Shown here: positions 38,366 through 49,318 of the stretch, piece by piece
How the letters are laid out: the number at the start of each line of letters is the position of its first letter
How positions within the stretch are numbered: position 1 is the stretch's first letter
NCBI GenBank assembly: GCA_007844125.1
Contig: CM017558.1
Location: forward strand, 58,936,550-59,000,549
Source: Sinonovacula constricta
Lineage: Eukaryota; Mollusca; Bivalvia; Cardiida; Solecurtidae
DNA: 64,000 nt
Direction: 5' to 3'
The notes under the pieces: model-generated
The model's database searches: none
The model's input: only the letters and a program-made list of their open reading frames with translations
Told to the model about the DNA's origin: nothing
Position numbers and translations under genes: made by a program

Positions 38366-39202
38366 CCGTACTTACTCACTTATAAGACTATTCGCTTATA
38401 AGACGACCCCCCGACTTCACCTGTCAAAATTGCCGGTTTCTGCTTCGACCCGCTTATAAGACGAGGCAAAAAAATGAAGAGGAGCGTCGACCAGTCATGC
38501 TGTCTCAAGGGTTAATTGGTAAACAGTGACTGTAATTTTCACACGTTGCGGGATGTATCAAGAGTCATTTCCTCTGCTATCCTGTAGCTCGTGGCGGCAT
38601 GACATTAATTTCTTTGATCTACGTCACCAAGTCTGGTATGACAGTACACGATATATCGGGGAACAATGCACTCTCCTTGTGTACATGCCACCAATCAATA
38701 ATTTCATGGAGAAATGTAATCGGCAGCTGCTTATAAAAACACATCGTTCACACCCTCACTGTCAAACTGCTCCGATCGATATCACCTTGACAACAGCTTA
38801 TCTCAGAGTCAGTCACTTGACCTGTGTAATGAGGAAAGTCTACACAGAAACGCCAAGTAAATTACAGCTTGGTGTATTTAGCAGACTGAAGTTAAAAGTT
38901 TGTCTCAGTGTTTACTGATGGATAATAAGCTGTTTCATGCAGAACAAAGGGAAATGTATTTGAGATAGTTAATCGTTGACCGACAGAATTCAAAGTTCAA
39001 TAAAGGTAAGTTATCGGCTGTCGATAATGACGGCACGTCGGGTCATTGCATAACTGCTAACAAGTTTATGTGGTATGTTTTCGCCCTAAAACAACGTGAA
39101 AACTTTTTGCCAGGTCGCTAGACCCCGCCTATAAGACGAGCCCCACACTTTGAACATGAAATTTAAAGGAAAAATCCCCGTCTTATAAGTGAGTAAGTAC
39201 GG
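38366..39202. mobile_element. Inverted-repeat DNA transposon, copy 2, TA-flanked
   Basis: Near-identical to the copy at 35535 through almost its whole length (837 bp), with the same ends and flanking TA. One copy keeps a 130-codon frame (38526-38918) that copy 1 breaks with a stop; it resembles no protein I recognise. The close match of the copies indicates fairly recent spread. Confidence 0.85.
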
Positions 39203-40994
39203 TAGCTGTTGAAACAAGGCTTGCTGTGACCCTATATTTTCACTCACATATACTCACTGTTCAGACAGTTAATCTACTCAGTAAAATGTTTTATGGTCTA
39301 ACATGACTACAGTGCTTGTGCATTGGTTAAAGACATGTCCCACACAGGTAAATATTCCCTAACACACTGTTTGATATGTGCATTCAGCCCGAGGTTAATT
39401 TCACCCTATAATAAATACAATATTATAATAGCAATAAAAAATAAAACATCTTAATCATTATACAAAGCTTGTACATTTCCATTTCCATCAACCCTGATCA
39501 TTCTAGGAAATGTGTACATGTCCAACTTTAATACTTTTATAACTTTAATATATATTAGTAACAGAAGGTAAACAACCTGATGATTCTAGGAAATTTGTAC
39601 ATTTCCATTTAAAAATCTTTTGAAATAAACCAGTTGCAAAACCATCCCCAGCACCACCCGAAAACAACATCAACAACAAATCTAAACAAAACATACTTGT
39701 AATATATATAGAACATATGGCTAGATTCTTCAAATGACACCTATTTAACTGTATATCTCAGAACATACATTATAGGGAACATATCTCTAATGAACAGTTG
39801 ATTAACAGCATCCCATGTCTACGTGCCAACTTTCTTCTCTTCACTGTATTTAGGCTTCATAAATATAAAGTATACATATTGATGTGAGAAATGTCAGGTA
39901 GATTTCAAGCATTTTAAAATACCTGGGCTACCCACTTCTTACCCATTGCAAATAATTTAGGCATGTTTACCTTTATCTTAGAAAGTGATTAACCCGCTCT
40001 AGTTTTGTCATGTCTGATTAAGAATTAAACTATCTGCAGCAATGTCCCTATCAAGACATCTTATAGTTACACCAGCACGTTGCTTTATTGCAAATAATCT
40101 ATAAGAAATTATTATTTTTAATATGCAAAGGAAGCAGGATAAGGGTTACACAATAAGTTTGTTCCTAACTACATTATATGACCTTACCTTTCAAAAAGGA
40201 AAAACAAAAGTTTTCCTAGGTAAACATATCAAGTTGTTTACCGTTTAACTATGACATGAACCCGATGCAATTTAATGCTCAAATTACTAAAAATAGAAAC
40301 TGTAGTGTGTAAATGTGTCCTTTATCTAGAACAAGGTGATTTTTATCAGTCATTTTACTAACTTTAGCATTTAAAGGTCCCTTTCATGGAAAAGTACCAA
40401 ATTGTGAAATTTAATACAAAACAAACAAAACTTACAAAGACACAAGAAAATGAAAACAATCATTTAACATTGAAATTTTTCCATAAAATAGATAATACAG
40501 AAGCTCAAGATGAATGAATCAGTGAATTAAATATCCTAAATATTCAATCATTTGTTAGGAAAACATAGTTTGAACAATTCTGAAAAAAGAACAGAAGAAA
40601 TCATCGATAATTAAGTGAAACAAAACTCAGTAAATTGAGAGAAATAAACTAATCAAAGGGAGATAATTCAAACAAGATTGACGTTAACCCTTATCATGCT
40701 AAATTTATTTATAAGTAACATATTAAGATAATGTTGATTTTCTTAAAACTTCAATCAGAGATAACACAATATACTTCCCAAGACTCTGCAGCAAACAATG
40801 CAGATATGACAGTCCCTGCTTTGTGTTAGTCAATTTTACAATTTTAGAAGATGTACACTATTTGCGTAAGAATGATTTAAGTGTCCCTAGCAGGGTAAGG
40901 GTTATCAGCATTTAATTAAGCAATTAAAACACAACCAAACAAGATGCTGTTTTCAGAAAACACATATGCCCCTGATATCATAGTTTGTCATGTA

Positions 40995-41305
40995 AACCAA
41001 GAAATAAGGGTAGCCAGAGTTATGTAACTTGTCAGGTTCATGACCTGTGCACTATTTAGCAAGCGTGCAAACTTTCATGCCACAGCTCTTTGTAGAAACT
41101 GAGAAATATCCAACTTGCTGAAACAGGTTAACCATAATCTCTAAGGACAAAAAGGGGAGATAAACCAAGAAATAAGGGTAGCCAGAGTTATGTAACTTGT
41201 CAGGGTCATGATCTGTGCACTGTTTAGTAAGTGTGTGAACTTTCATGCCACTGCTCTTTGTAGAAACCGAGAAATATCCAACTTGCCGAAAAAGGTTAAG
41301 CATAT
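40995..41305. repeat. Two tandem copies of a unit of about 168 bp
   Basis: AAACCAAGAAATAAGGGTAG begins at about 40995 and again at 41162. Both copies continue through GTTATGTAACTTGTCAGG, CTTTCATGCCAC and GAAATATCCAACTTGC. The second is shorter at its end. Confidence 0.85.
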
Positions 41306-42034
41306 GGACAGATGGTTCAGTTACAAGATGCTGGGGGGCCTAAAAAGGACATCATCATAACAGACATAATTTCATATAATAGTCTTTTTTTATTATCTTT
41401 GATTTAAATACATTGCACAGACAATATTAGAGTCATAATGGAGCAAGAAGCAATTATTAGTGGAAGAAGACCAAAGACAAATGTCTGTGTATATTTTCAA
41501 TATTGCATTTAGAGTCCAAAGCACAAAATGGTCACTTGTCATTACCACTGTGTACAACAAATACTAAAATAGCACAGAGATTACTTAACTTGTAGGAAAA
41601 ACAGTAACATTAGCAACAGGATTCAAAGGCTGAAACAGTCACAGTGGCATTGCGCAATAGAACTTATTAAATTGGTGTTGAAAGATAAACATGATGATAT
41701 GATGACTAATAAAGCAGACCTAATTAAGAAACCAAATCTGTATTATCAGAATGTTGTTTTTCATAGTTGATAATGCAGATAGGTTTATGAAGAAAGGACA
41801 GACAGCAGAGTAATAATAATTATCTTCAGTGTATTCTTACACAAGTTCTAGATAATGTTGCACTTTTGATTATTTTTAAATTATAAGAAAATGTTTTAAA
41901 ATTCTTGAAAAGTTAATTAATTTAATTATCCTAGATCTATGTGTTTCCTAGAATGATCACATTATAGTTACTGATTTCTGAAATCATAAAATTTAAGATT
42001 CTGGCTTCTGCATTATTGCTTGTTTATTTTAACG

Positions 42035-42335
42035 TCCTACCAACAGTGTTTTAGTTATCTGGTGACAGCATCCACTTAAAGCAGATACATCGCTGCCTTC
42101 AATGTGTATAGCATGCTGTGAACACCTAGCATGATACCACACCAAGTCACATCATCCTGACACCGGGCGTGCCTGTTGTGGAACCACCCTTATATCTGCT
42201 TGAGCATAAGCAAGGGAGCTATACCACTACCATTTTTAACACATTTGGTATGTCACTGCCCTTGATCGAACCCGGGGCCTCTCTTACCTGGAGCTGATGC
42301 TCTACCGACTACGCTACCAGGTCTGGTATATAATA
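42035..42335 (-). mobile_element. SINE family B, best copy
   Basis: Minus strand: ACCTGGTAGCGTAGTCGGTA followed by GAGCATCAGCTCCAGG forms the tRNA-like head, with B box CCGGGTTCGATCAAGG at about 42277-42262. The body then runs left through TAAGGGTGGTTCCACAACAG and TGATGTGACTTGGTGTGGTA. The second copy at 29035 and the fragment at 13220 define it as a family. Confidence 0.8.
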
Positions 42336-43448
42336 TTAATCAATAGGCACAATTAAAATATAAACAAAAGACAAAAACTAAGATCTTATATACACTGCGA
42401 TTTCTATAATATTAAATGACCCAAGTTTTGGTATAGAAAAAATTCTGGCGATAAGTATCAAATGCATTTTCACACTTTCATGAAGTGGTACAAAACATGC
42501 TGGTATGAAATTGCATTTCATTTAATTTGTTATGAAGTCAAAATGTTGGCATAGCCTGATCTTATGGCAGCACTGCATTAGTGTTTAAGCTGTTCTAAGT
42601 CTCTGCTTCCATTTTGTGAAATTTATCAATATTTTATATTGGCAACTTGTATACTTTACCATTGTCGATATTAGGAATATAAAGCACATCAAGTCAGACA
42701 AATCTTACCATTTCCTGTTTATGTGACTACTAACAATCACTCATGACAAAAGCAATGTTCAGTTATTTTTGGTATTAGAGATTTCTTATTATACCACACA
42801 CACCAACGTAAGCTATAGATTAAACTGAATATTAAAAAAAGCTACCGCTTCTTGCATACTTTCTGTGTTGTTTACAGTCAGTCTCAATCAGTTTTCTGCA
42901 ATATGTTACAAGCCAACGAGTACGACATGTTGTGTTTGATTATTCTTGCTTGAACCCTGTTTTCTCATATTTTCGATTTTTACCCAAACAAAACAAAATT
43001 GATAGAAAGCCTTTGCAACTATAATTGGTAAGATTTTGTAAATGGAGAATTTTAATCTCCCAAATTCTGGTTTGGATTGAATTTATGTATATATTATTCA
43101 AAATTAGAACATATTCCATTACTAATGAATATAATTTCGGTGACATTTAACAGTTCTTTGAACAAACATTTTCCAGTTTTCTGCTGGAGTTACATAAAGC
43201 AAGTAATAATTATGAAAAGCAACTGAGTTGCAAATGTATGGATGGTGCATTGGTAAAACATGCTGGATTCTGATACTAGAGGCCCCTAAATTCTGTCCAG
43301 AAGGTGTTGGGTTCGCAATTTATATTTTATGGACACATGGACAGGTGCCTGACTGCTTGTCTCCATTTCAAGGCATGAGCATACGTAGAGTAAAGTGATG
43401 ACACACAGTAAACATAGTACTATACAGCTCTGTATATATAGGACTCAC

Positions 43449-43507
43449 CTCCAGCAATGTATCTGCTGTGGATTTGCCATGGTAAACTGGACCTGACTTT
43501 CTGCCAT
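43449..43507 (-). CDS. UCHL3: UCHL3-type hydrolase, exon with catalytic Asp
   Basis: 59 nt. Acceptor TTCTTTTAG and donor GTGAGT. With the G left from the previous exon it encodes DGRKSGPVYHGKSTADTLLE. The first Asp is the third member of the triad. It ends in phase 0 and joins the terminal exon 33.3 kb away; human UCHL3 reads TLLEDAIE across the corresponding point. Confidence 0.94.
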
Positions 43508-44068
43508 CTAAAAGAATACAAGAGATAAATAAAAGGTCTAAAAATCCATCGGTTATGAATCAGAAAATGATTAACGTTTTCCAGCTTCTGACTTGTTAAT
43601 CATCACTACTAAAAATCAGATAGGAATATCTTACTTATGTGTTCATTATTTGTGCTTCAAGACAACTTCTGCAATCCTGGGATTCTATCATCACACAGTT
43701 TTGTGAAATAAATCAACAAATAAAAAGGTTAAAGTCATAATAAAATACCACTACTAATTTGTTTTGTTTTTTTTAAACATGCCAAGCTGTGATTTAATTG
43801 GTAAAAGAAAACACAAACCATATTTCTAGAACAAATTGTCAACAGATTGTCAGCTAAAAGACTTAACCTAATTACTGTTTTGTCAAGTTAGTTAACTTAT
43901 ATAGGCATTAAAACTGAGGTATTGTTCATCTTTGTAACTGTTCTCTCATAGGATTTATTAAATTACAATTCAAAAAGACAAAAAAAATAGACAAACTTAG
44001 ACAATAACATTTGAAGAGTTTTTAAGCTTAAAAGTAGCAACACTGACTAAATTATGAAATCAATTTAC
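43508..44068. other. Short intron, nothing recognised
   Basis: AT-rich intron between the exons carrying the catalytic His and Asp; no repeat or exon seen. Confidence 0.5.
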
Positions 44069-44144
44069 CTAATTCATATAAACCATCATCCTTGCAAACA
44101 AAGGCAATGAAATGTGTGTTGATCTTTTCATCTCGTGAGGGAGC
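44069..44144 (-). CDS. UCHL3: UCHL3-type hydrolase, exon with catalytic His
   Basis: 76 nt, ending in phase 1. Acceptor CTTTTCCAG and donor GTAAAT. It encodes APSRDEKINTHFIAFVCKDD and then GLYEL; the His of THFIAF is the general base of the catalytic triad. The following codon for Gly/Asp in LDGRK is split by the intron. Confidence 0.94.
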
Positions 44145-44419
44145 CTGGAAAAGAAAATGAAATAAAAATAAAGTTTCTGTTAACCTTCTTCTTCTCTAGT
44201 ATCAAATTATTTAAACAACAACAACAAAACAACATGACCATAAATGGTTTTCACTTTCAAATTAAAAAAAAAGTAGTAGGAGTATTAGAGTTCTACCCAC
44301 GTACTTCTTTAAAAATAATTTGTTTGTTAACCTTTAAAATTGCAATAAGGGTTAGTTTGTTTTGTAATTTGTTTTCAAAAGACAATGACTGACATTAAAG
44401 CAACATCAAGCCAGTTTAG

Positions 44420-44585
44420 GGGAGGGTGACTGCAGACAAATGTCTGGATAGAACCAACTGTGCAACATAGGCCAGTTGAATAATCTCTTCACATTGTATC
44501 CTTCATCCCTACTGTCACTCAACCTTTGTGGTGAGAGAGCGAGGAGTTAAAAAGTTAAAAGTCAGTGCTTCTACTTCTAGACGGC
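44420..44585 (-). mobile_element. SINE family A copy
   Basis: Tail GACTGCAGACAAATGTCTGG at the left, then AACCAACTGTGCAACATAGG, and a worn B-box (ACTCAACCTTTGTGGTGAGA) at the right. Minus-strand orientation. Confidence 0.6.
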
Positions 44586-44714
44586 AGTTAGTTAGCAACG
44601 TCTAGCTATAAATAGTAGATTTCACTGGACAAGTATCTAGGTAGTATCAGAAGTGCTGCTCATCAGCTGACAGAAAGATTTCTACAGATCATGGATCTCA
44701 CCCACACACAGACT

Positions 44715-45620
44715 TCATACAGTCCAATCACAATACTTCGAACCATATTCGAACAAATGCATGGACTACTATGGAAAAATTCACTTGTCCTGTCAGTATT
44801 TATATCTATCATATGTAGAAAATGTTTTGATACTGCGGACTGCGATACTTCGGAATACTACTCTAGTTGGGATGATTATTGTGTGGCCCCTTGAACCAAT
44901 TATGAACTTTGTTTAGTCACAGCTTTTCAAATACCAAAAGCCGCCATGTTTTCACACCTCCGTGAATGAAAGCAGCTCTGCTTAAGTGCAGACATCAGCT
45001 TCGCTAAGTGGCACAACAATCATTATTGCAGCAAATAATAGGGATGCTGTTCACTGTTTAGTTTTGATGAAATAGTGAGTAAATCAAGTAAGCGTATAAG
45101 TTCTATATATTCAATAGGAAAATCAGTAAACTGTTGTGCTTGCCATATACCCAAAGGTGAAAGGTTGAGGGTAAATAAAGCCATTCAGTCAGTAACACAG
45201 TATTTGTCTATAAAGCTTAACACACTTTCACCATACTACCATCAACTCCCATCATCCTTACATGTAGTCAAAAGTCAATTGTTCTTTGTCATATTACTTG
45301 TTGTTTATGACAACAAGAAACAATGAATTCTATTTTATAACAAATCATGATGATTTCATGCAATTTTATTAACATGATTAATATCATTAATAAAAAAAAC
45401 ACAATAAATAATAAGCTTGCTATTAATTTAATTACAATGACAAGTAACAATAATGACAACCATGTTATGTCAAGTAGAAACTAGTTTGTGGTACCAATAA
45501 TGGAGGACAGCTGCAATTAACAATATCACTAATGATAAATAAATGATGATACTTTGGATTCTAGAATTGACTGAATAATTTTACCTATGGGCAGCCATAG
45601 TTTCGTGATTGGACTGTATA
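44715..45620. mobile_element. Possible inverted-repeat element
   Basis: ATACAGTCCAATCAC at about 44718-44732 is repeated in inverse near 45605-45620, with weaker pairing outside. Internal sequence shows no transposase. Termini and target duplication are not established. Confidence 0.35.
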
Positions 45621-45785
45621 TACCACAGGTGAACAAAAGGACCTTTTTCTCAATAAAACTACTGACATATTGACAATGAAGAAACTTTGTTTTAAGTTTC
45701 ATTACACCAACATAGCTATGGCCATATTGGCAATGTCCAGCTAAATATAATAAATAAACTATCTATATTAAAGTTATCGCCCAAA

Positions 45786-46406
45786 CTCATTAAAATCACA
45801 TCCTAACTTTCGCTTCATTACTTTCCGCTGGTTAGGATCTGATGACATCGCATTAGGTGTCACCTCAATTTGACCTTTGATTAGCCAATGAAATCGTCTG
45901 CTGCAAAATGTTGGGGTATAACTTCATGAATATTTGCCAGATTACAGCTATTTACTGAAATTCATATTGAGCGGCAATGTCCAAGGTATTCCGATTAAAG
46001 GTGCGTCACATTTTCAAGATGGCAGCCCCCACCGACATTTGCGATCCAGTAAAACAAACGCCAAAGAAATTACATTTGTTAGTTGATCGGTGCTGTTTTT
46101 GCGGGATGTCATTTCTCCAGGTTCTGATAACGGGTAGTGGGAGCAAACACACTCAAAAACAGTTCAAACAAAAACTTAGAATCAATGAAGAACGCATTCA
46201 GAATATGAAAAATGTAGTGAAGTGTTTGTCACTGTCTGACAACGACTCTGCCGTGTAACGAGGTTTCTGATTGTTCAAGAATAATGTCATCGGCTCATTA
46301 ATATTTATAACTTAAAGGTCACTTAGAGTCGACCTTTATCGGGATGTTATCAGATCCTAACCAGCGGAAAGTAATGAAGCAAAAGTTAGGATGTGTTTTT
46401 AATGAG
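45786..46406. mobile_element. Inverted-repeat transposon carrying a small ORF
   Basis: The left end CTCATTAAAATCACATCCTA and the complement of the right end agree over about 66 bp with four or five mismatches (shared block CTTCATTACTTTCCGCTGG). The element is 621 bp and lies in the intron between the crossover-loop exon and the His exon. It contains the 93-codon ORF described next. A target-site duplication could not be defined. Confidence 0.75.
45977..46258 (+). CDS. Unrecognised 93-residue ORF inside the inverted-repeat element
   Basis: The frame runs from ATG at 45977, with a second ATG in stronger context (AAGATGGC) 14 codons later, to stop TAA at 46256-46258. The second start gives MAAPTDICDPVKQTPKKLHL, then VDRCCFCGMSF with a CxxC pair, then a basic stretch (KHTQKQFKQKLRINEERIQN) and an acidic, serine-rich end. 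This looks like the start of a zinc-binding protein, with later cysteines missing, as in first-exon fragments carried by non-autonomous elements. I do not recognise the family. Whether it is translated is unknown; it is antisense to the host gene. Confidence 0.4.
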   Translation: MSKVFRLKVRHIFKMAAPTDICDPVKQTPKKLHLLVDRCCFCGMSFLQVLITGSGSKHTQKQFKQKLRINEERIQNMKNVVKCLSLSDNDSAV

Positions 46407-46414
46407 ATTGAGTT

Positions 46415-46500
46415 CTCGCCCCAATCGGGACTCAAATCCATGCAGAGCGGGACTAAGGAGTAAGAAGTTGGAGACTTGGCCCTGGGTTGCCTCAGTACAG
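46415..46500 (-). mobile_element. SINE family A head fragment
   Basis: CCCCAATCGGGACTCAAATCC (split B-box match) then ATGCAGAGCGGGACTAAGG, in the same order as other family A heads. It abuts the right end of the inverted-repeat element. Confidence 0.5.
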
Positions 46501-46656
46501 ATAAAAAGCCTTGCATGATTTTTTTATCTAAAATACCAAAGTTGGGTATCTTCTTAAAGCCCAAGTCAGTATAAACAGACCAAATTATTAAAATGGACTT
46601 TACCACTTATAACTGCACATTACATACTCTACCAAATTATGTGAGCAAGTACTTAC

Positions 46657-46704
46657 CTCAGTCTGTCCATCCTGGGCACTGTCATCATGGGCAGCACCCA
46701 TTGC
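46657..46704 (-). CDS. UCHL3: UCHL3-type hydrolase, crossover-loop exon
   Basis: 48 nt, 16 codons, phase 0 at both ends. Acceptor CTATTTCAG and donor GTAAGT. It encodes AMGAAHDDSAQDGQTE, matching the family loop that ends HEGQTE and covers the active site. This loop limits how large a C-terminal adduct the enzyme can accept. It is too short to be found by ORF length; it was found by homology and splice signals. Confidence 0.92.
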
Positions 46705-47859
46705 CTGAAATAGCCAATCTACACTGAAGTTTTCTGTTTTATAAATTTAGTGATATCTAACTTTTTGAGAAAGAACAAAGGACACAAGTGATTTGAAACT
46801 GAGACAAAATTTTGTTTACTGACAAATGCGTCAATATGATATCAATAAGAAATCGAAATTAATCACACTTGATAATAATACTGACTGTATAAATGGGTGC
46901 ATTTCATCTAACACTTTTAAGCATTTACTAAGAATACACAAATGCTTCACTCCTACATGCATAACAGCACTAACACTCTGAGAGCAAGTCTTTTTTCCTT
47001 CTTTCAAATAATGGATTTAAGTGTGTCAAGCACACCTGGTGACAAGAACTGACTCTAGATGGTAGTCTTCTTCACTTTACCCATTGCTGGATAGTATATG
47101 TTAGCTTAACCTTAACAAAAACATGGAATGCAATCTAGAGTTATCTACCTTATGAAAATGAGTTCCACTTTTGAAAGTAACGTAATTCAAGTTCACAGTG
47201 AATATGACAGTTTTGAGAAATGGATCTTAACAAGACCTTAAGCCAGCACAAAATGCTAAATTGGAAAAGGGGCATAATTATGACAAAATTTATTGAATGG
47301 TCACTTACCCGTTTGAAATAAGTTATTGATATCAGACAAGTATTCCAAATAGAAGTAAATATCTCTGAAGTGTCCGAGAAGTTGACCTTCATAAAGAGGG
47401 CCATGATACAAGCTCAATATTTTCTTTAATAAATGAAGCTTACAATCATCATTTATCATAAACTGTCGTTGATATAAGTGCTCCTCGTAAAAGGTGGATT
47501 TGATAGCGATTTTAAATGGAAAATTCTGACACAAACCTATTGTGGGAAAGCATTAACAAGATCTGTTTCTAGACGACACACACCTTTCTATTCAGTGCTG
47601 GATAGTATAAGGAAAATTAAAGGCTAAAAAGGGCATATTTGTTTATGTAATCACTTTGCCAAAAGTAACTTTAATGTTACCTGTCCTTTGAAATGGGTCC
47701 TGCTTTTTTGACATTGAATTATTCCATGGTTCTCGAAGTTTAGTGAAAGGTTAACCAACGCTTTTGCTGACAGGGTCATTACAATAGAGCCATTATTTTT
47801 TTGTTCTTTGCAAAGTGGAGCTAACAATGCCCAAGATTTCTCTTTTTGTGTACTGGGTT
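46705..47859. other. Intron stretch with diffuse mollusc-like repeats
   Basis: Phrases such as GGAAAAGGGGCATAATTATG near 47265 resemble dispersed repeats common in mollusc genomes. No exon is seen. Confidence 0.35.
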
Positions 47860-49318
47860 ACTTGCTGGAAAAGTGCTCTAAAGTTCACTGGGATACTAGC
47901 TGGGCAGTGCTCATTTAAAGATCACTGGGATACTAACTGGGGAGTGCTCTAAAGACCTCTGGGATACTAGCTGGGCAGTGCTCTAAAGATGACTGGGATA
48001 CTAGCTGGACAGTGTTCTAAAGATCCCTGGGATACTAGCTGGACAGTGCTCTATAGATCCCTGGGATACTAGCTGGACAGTGCTCTAAAGATCCCTGTGA
48101 TACCAGCCGGACAATATAGATCACTGGGATACTAGCTGGACAGTGTTCTAAAGATCCCTGGGATACTAGCAGGACAGAGCTCTAAAGATCCCTGGGATAC
48201 TAGCTGGACAGTGCTCTAAAGATCCCTGGGATACCAGCCGGACAATATAGATCACTGGGATACTATCTGGACAGTGCTCTAAAGATCCCAGGGATACTAG
48301 CTGGACAGTGCTCTAAAGATCCCTGGGATTCAAGCTGGACAGTGCTCTAAAGATCCCTGGGATACTAGCTGGACAGTGCTCTAAAGATCACTGGGATATT
48401 GTCCAGACAGTGCTCTAAAGATCACTGGGATATTGCCGGACAGTGCTCTAAAGATCCCTGGGATACTAGCTGGACAGTGCTCTACAGATCCCTGGGATAC
48501 TAGCTGGACAGTGCTCTAAAGATCCCTGGGATACTAGCTGGACAGTGCTCTAAAGATCCCTGGGATACCAGCCGGACAATATAGATCACTGGAATACTAG
48601 CTGGACAGTGTTCTAAAGATCCCTGGGATACTAGCTGGACAGTGCTCTAAAGATCCCTGGGATATTAGCTGGACATTGTTCTAAAGATCCCTGGGATACT
48701 AGCTGGACAGTGCTCTAAAGATCCCTGGGATACCAGCCGGACAATATAGATCACTGGGATACTAGCTGGACAGTGTTCTTAAGATCCCTTGGATACTAGC
48801 TGGACAGTGCTCTATAGATCCCTGGGATACTAGCTGGACAGTGTTCTAAAGATCACTGGGATACTAGCTGGACAGTGTTCTAAAGATCACTGGGATACTA
48901 GCTGGACAGTGCTCTATAGATCCCTGGGATACTAACTGGACAGTGTCCTAAAGATCCCTGGGATACTAGCTGGACAGTGCTCTACAGATCCCTGGGATAC
49001 TAGCTGGACAGTGCTCTAAAGATCCCTGGGATACTAGCTGGACAGTGCTCTAAAGATCACTGGGATACTAGCTGGACAGTGCTCTAAAGATCACTGTGAT
49101 ATTGCTGGACAGTGCTCTAAAGATCCCTGGGATACTAGCTGGACAGTGCTCTAAAGATCCCTGGGATACTAGCTGGACAGTGCTCTAAAGATCCCTGGGA
49201 TACTAGCTGGACAGTGCTCTTAAGATCCCTGGGATACTAGCTGGACAGTGCTCTAAAGATCACTGGGATATTGCCGGACAGTGCTCTAAAGATCCCTGGG
49301 ATACTAGCTGGACAGTGC
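47860..49318. repeat. 34-bp minisatellite, about 43 copies
   Basis: The main unit is TGGGATACTAGCTGGACAGT followed by GCTCTAAAGATCCC. A shorter variant (CCAGCCGGACAATATAGATC) recurs at about 48102, 48229, 48567 and 48727, and an ATTGCCGGACAG variant recurs near 48430 and 49268, so blocks of several units have been copied together. Confidence 0.95.

Larger units (their letters stand above)
39203..43448. other. Intron, right part
   Basis: Contains a hairpin copy at about 40784-40870 (AATGCAGATATGACAGTCCC and GATGTACACTATTTGCG), a tandem duplication at 40995-41305, a SINE family A tail fragment near 41460, a SINE family B copy (listed) and a possible worn tRNA-like repeat at 43230-43400. No exon is seen. 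Confidence 0.4.

Noticed and set aside
38526..38918. 130-codon ORF within the TA-flanked transposon as a transposase
   Set aside because: No catalytic DDE or helix-turn-helix pattern seen, and the equivalent frame in the other copy is interrupted by a stop.
42230..42335. tRNA gene, minus strand
   Set aside because: Same reasoning: it is the head of SINE family B, repeated at 29035.
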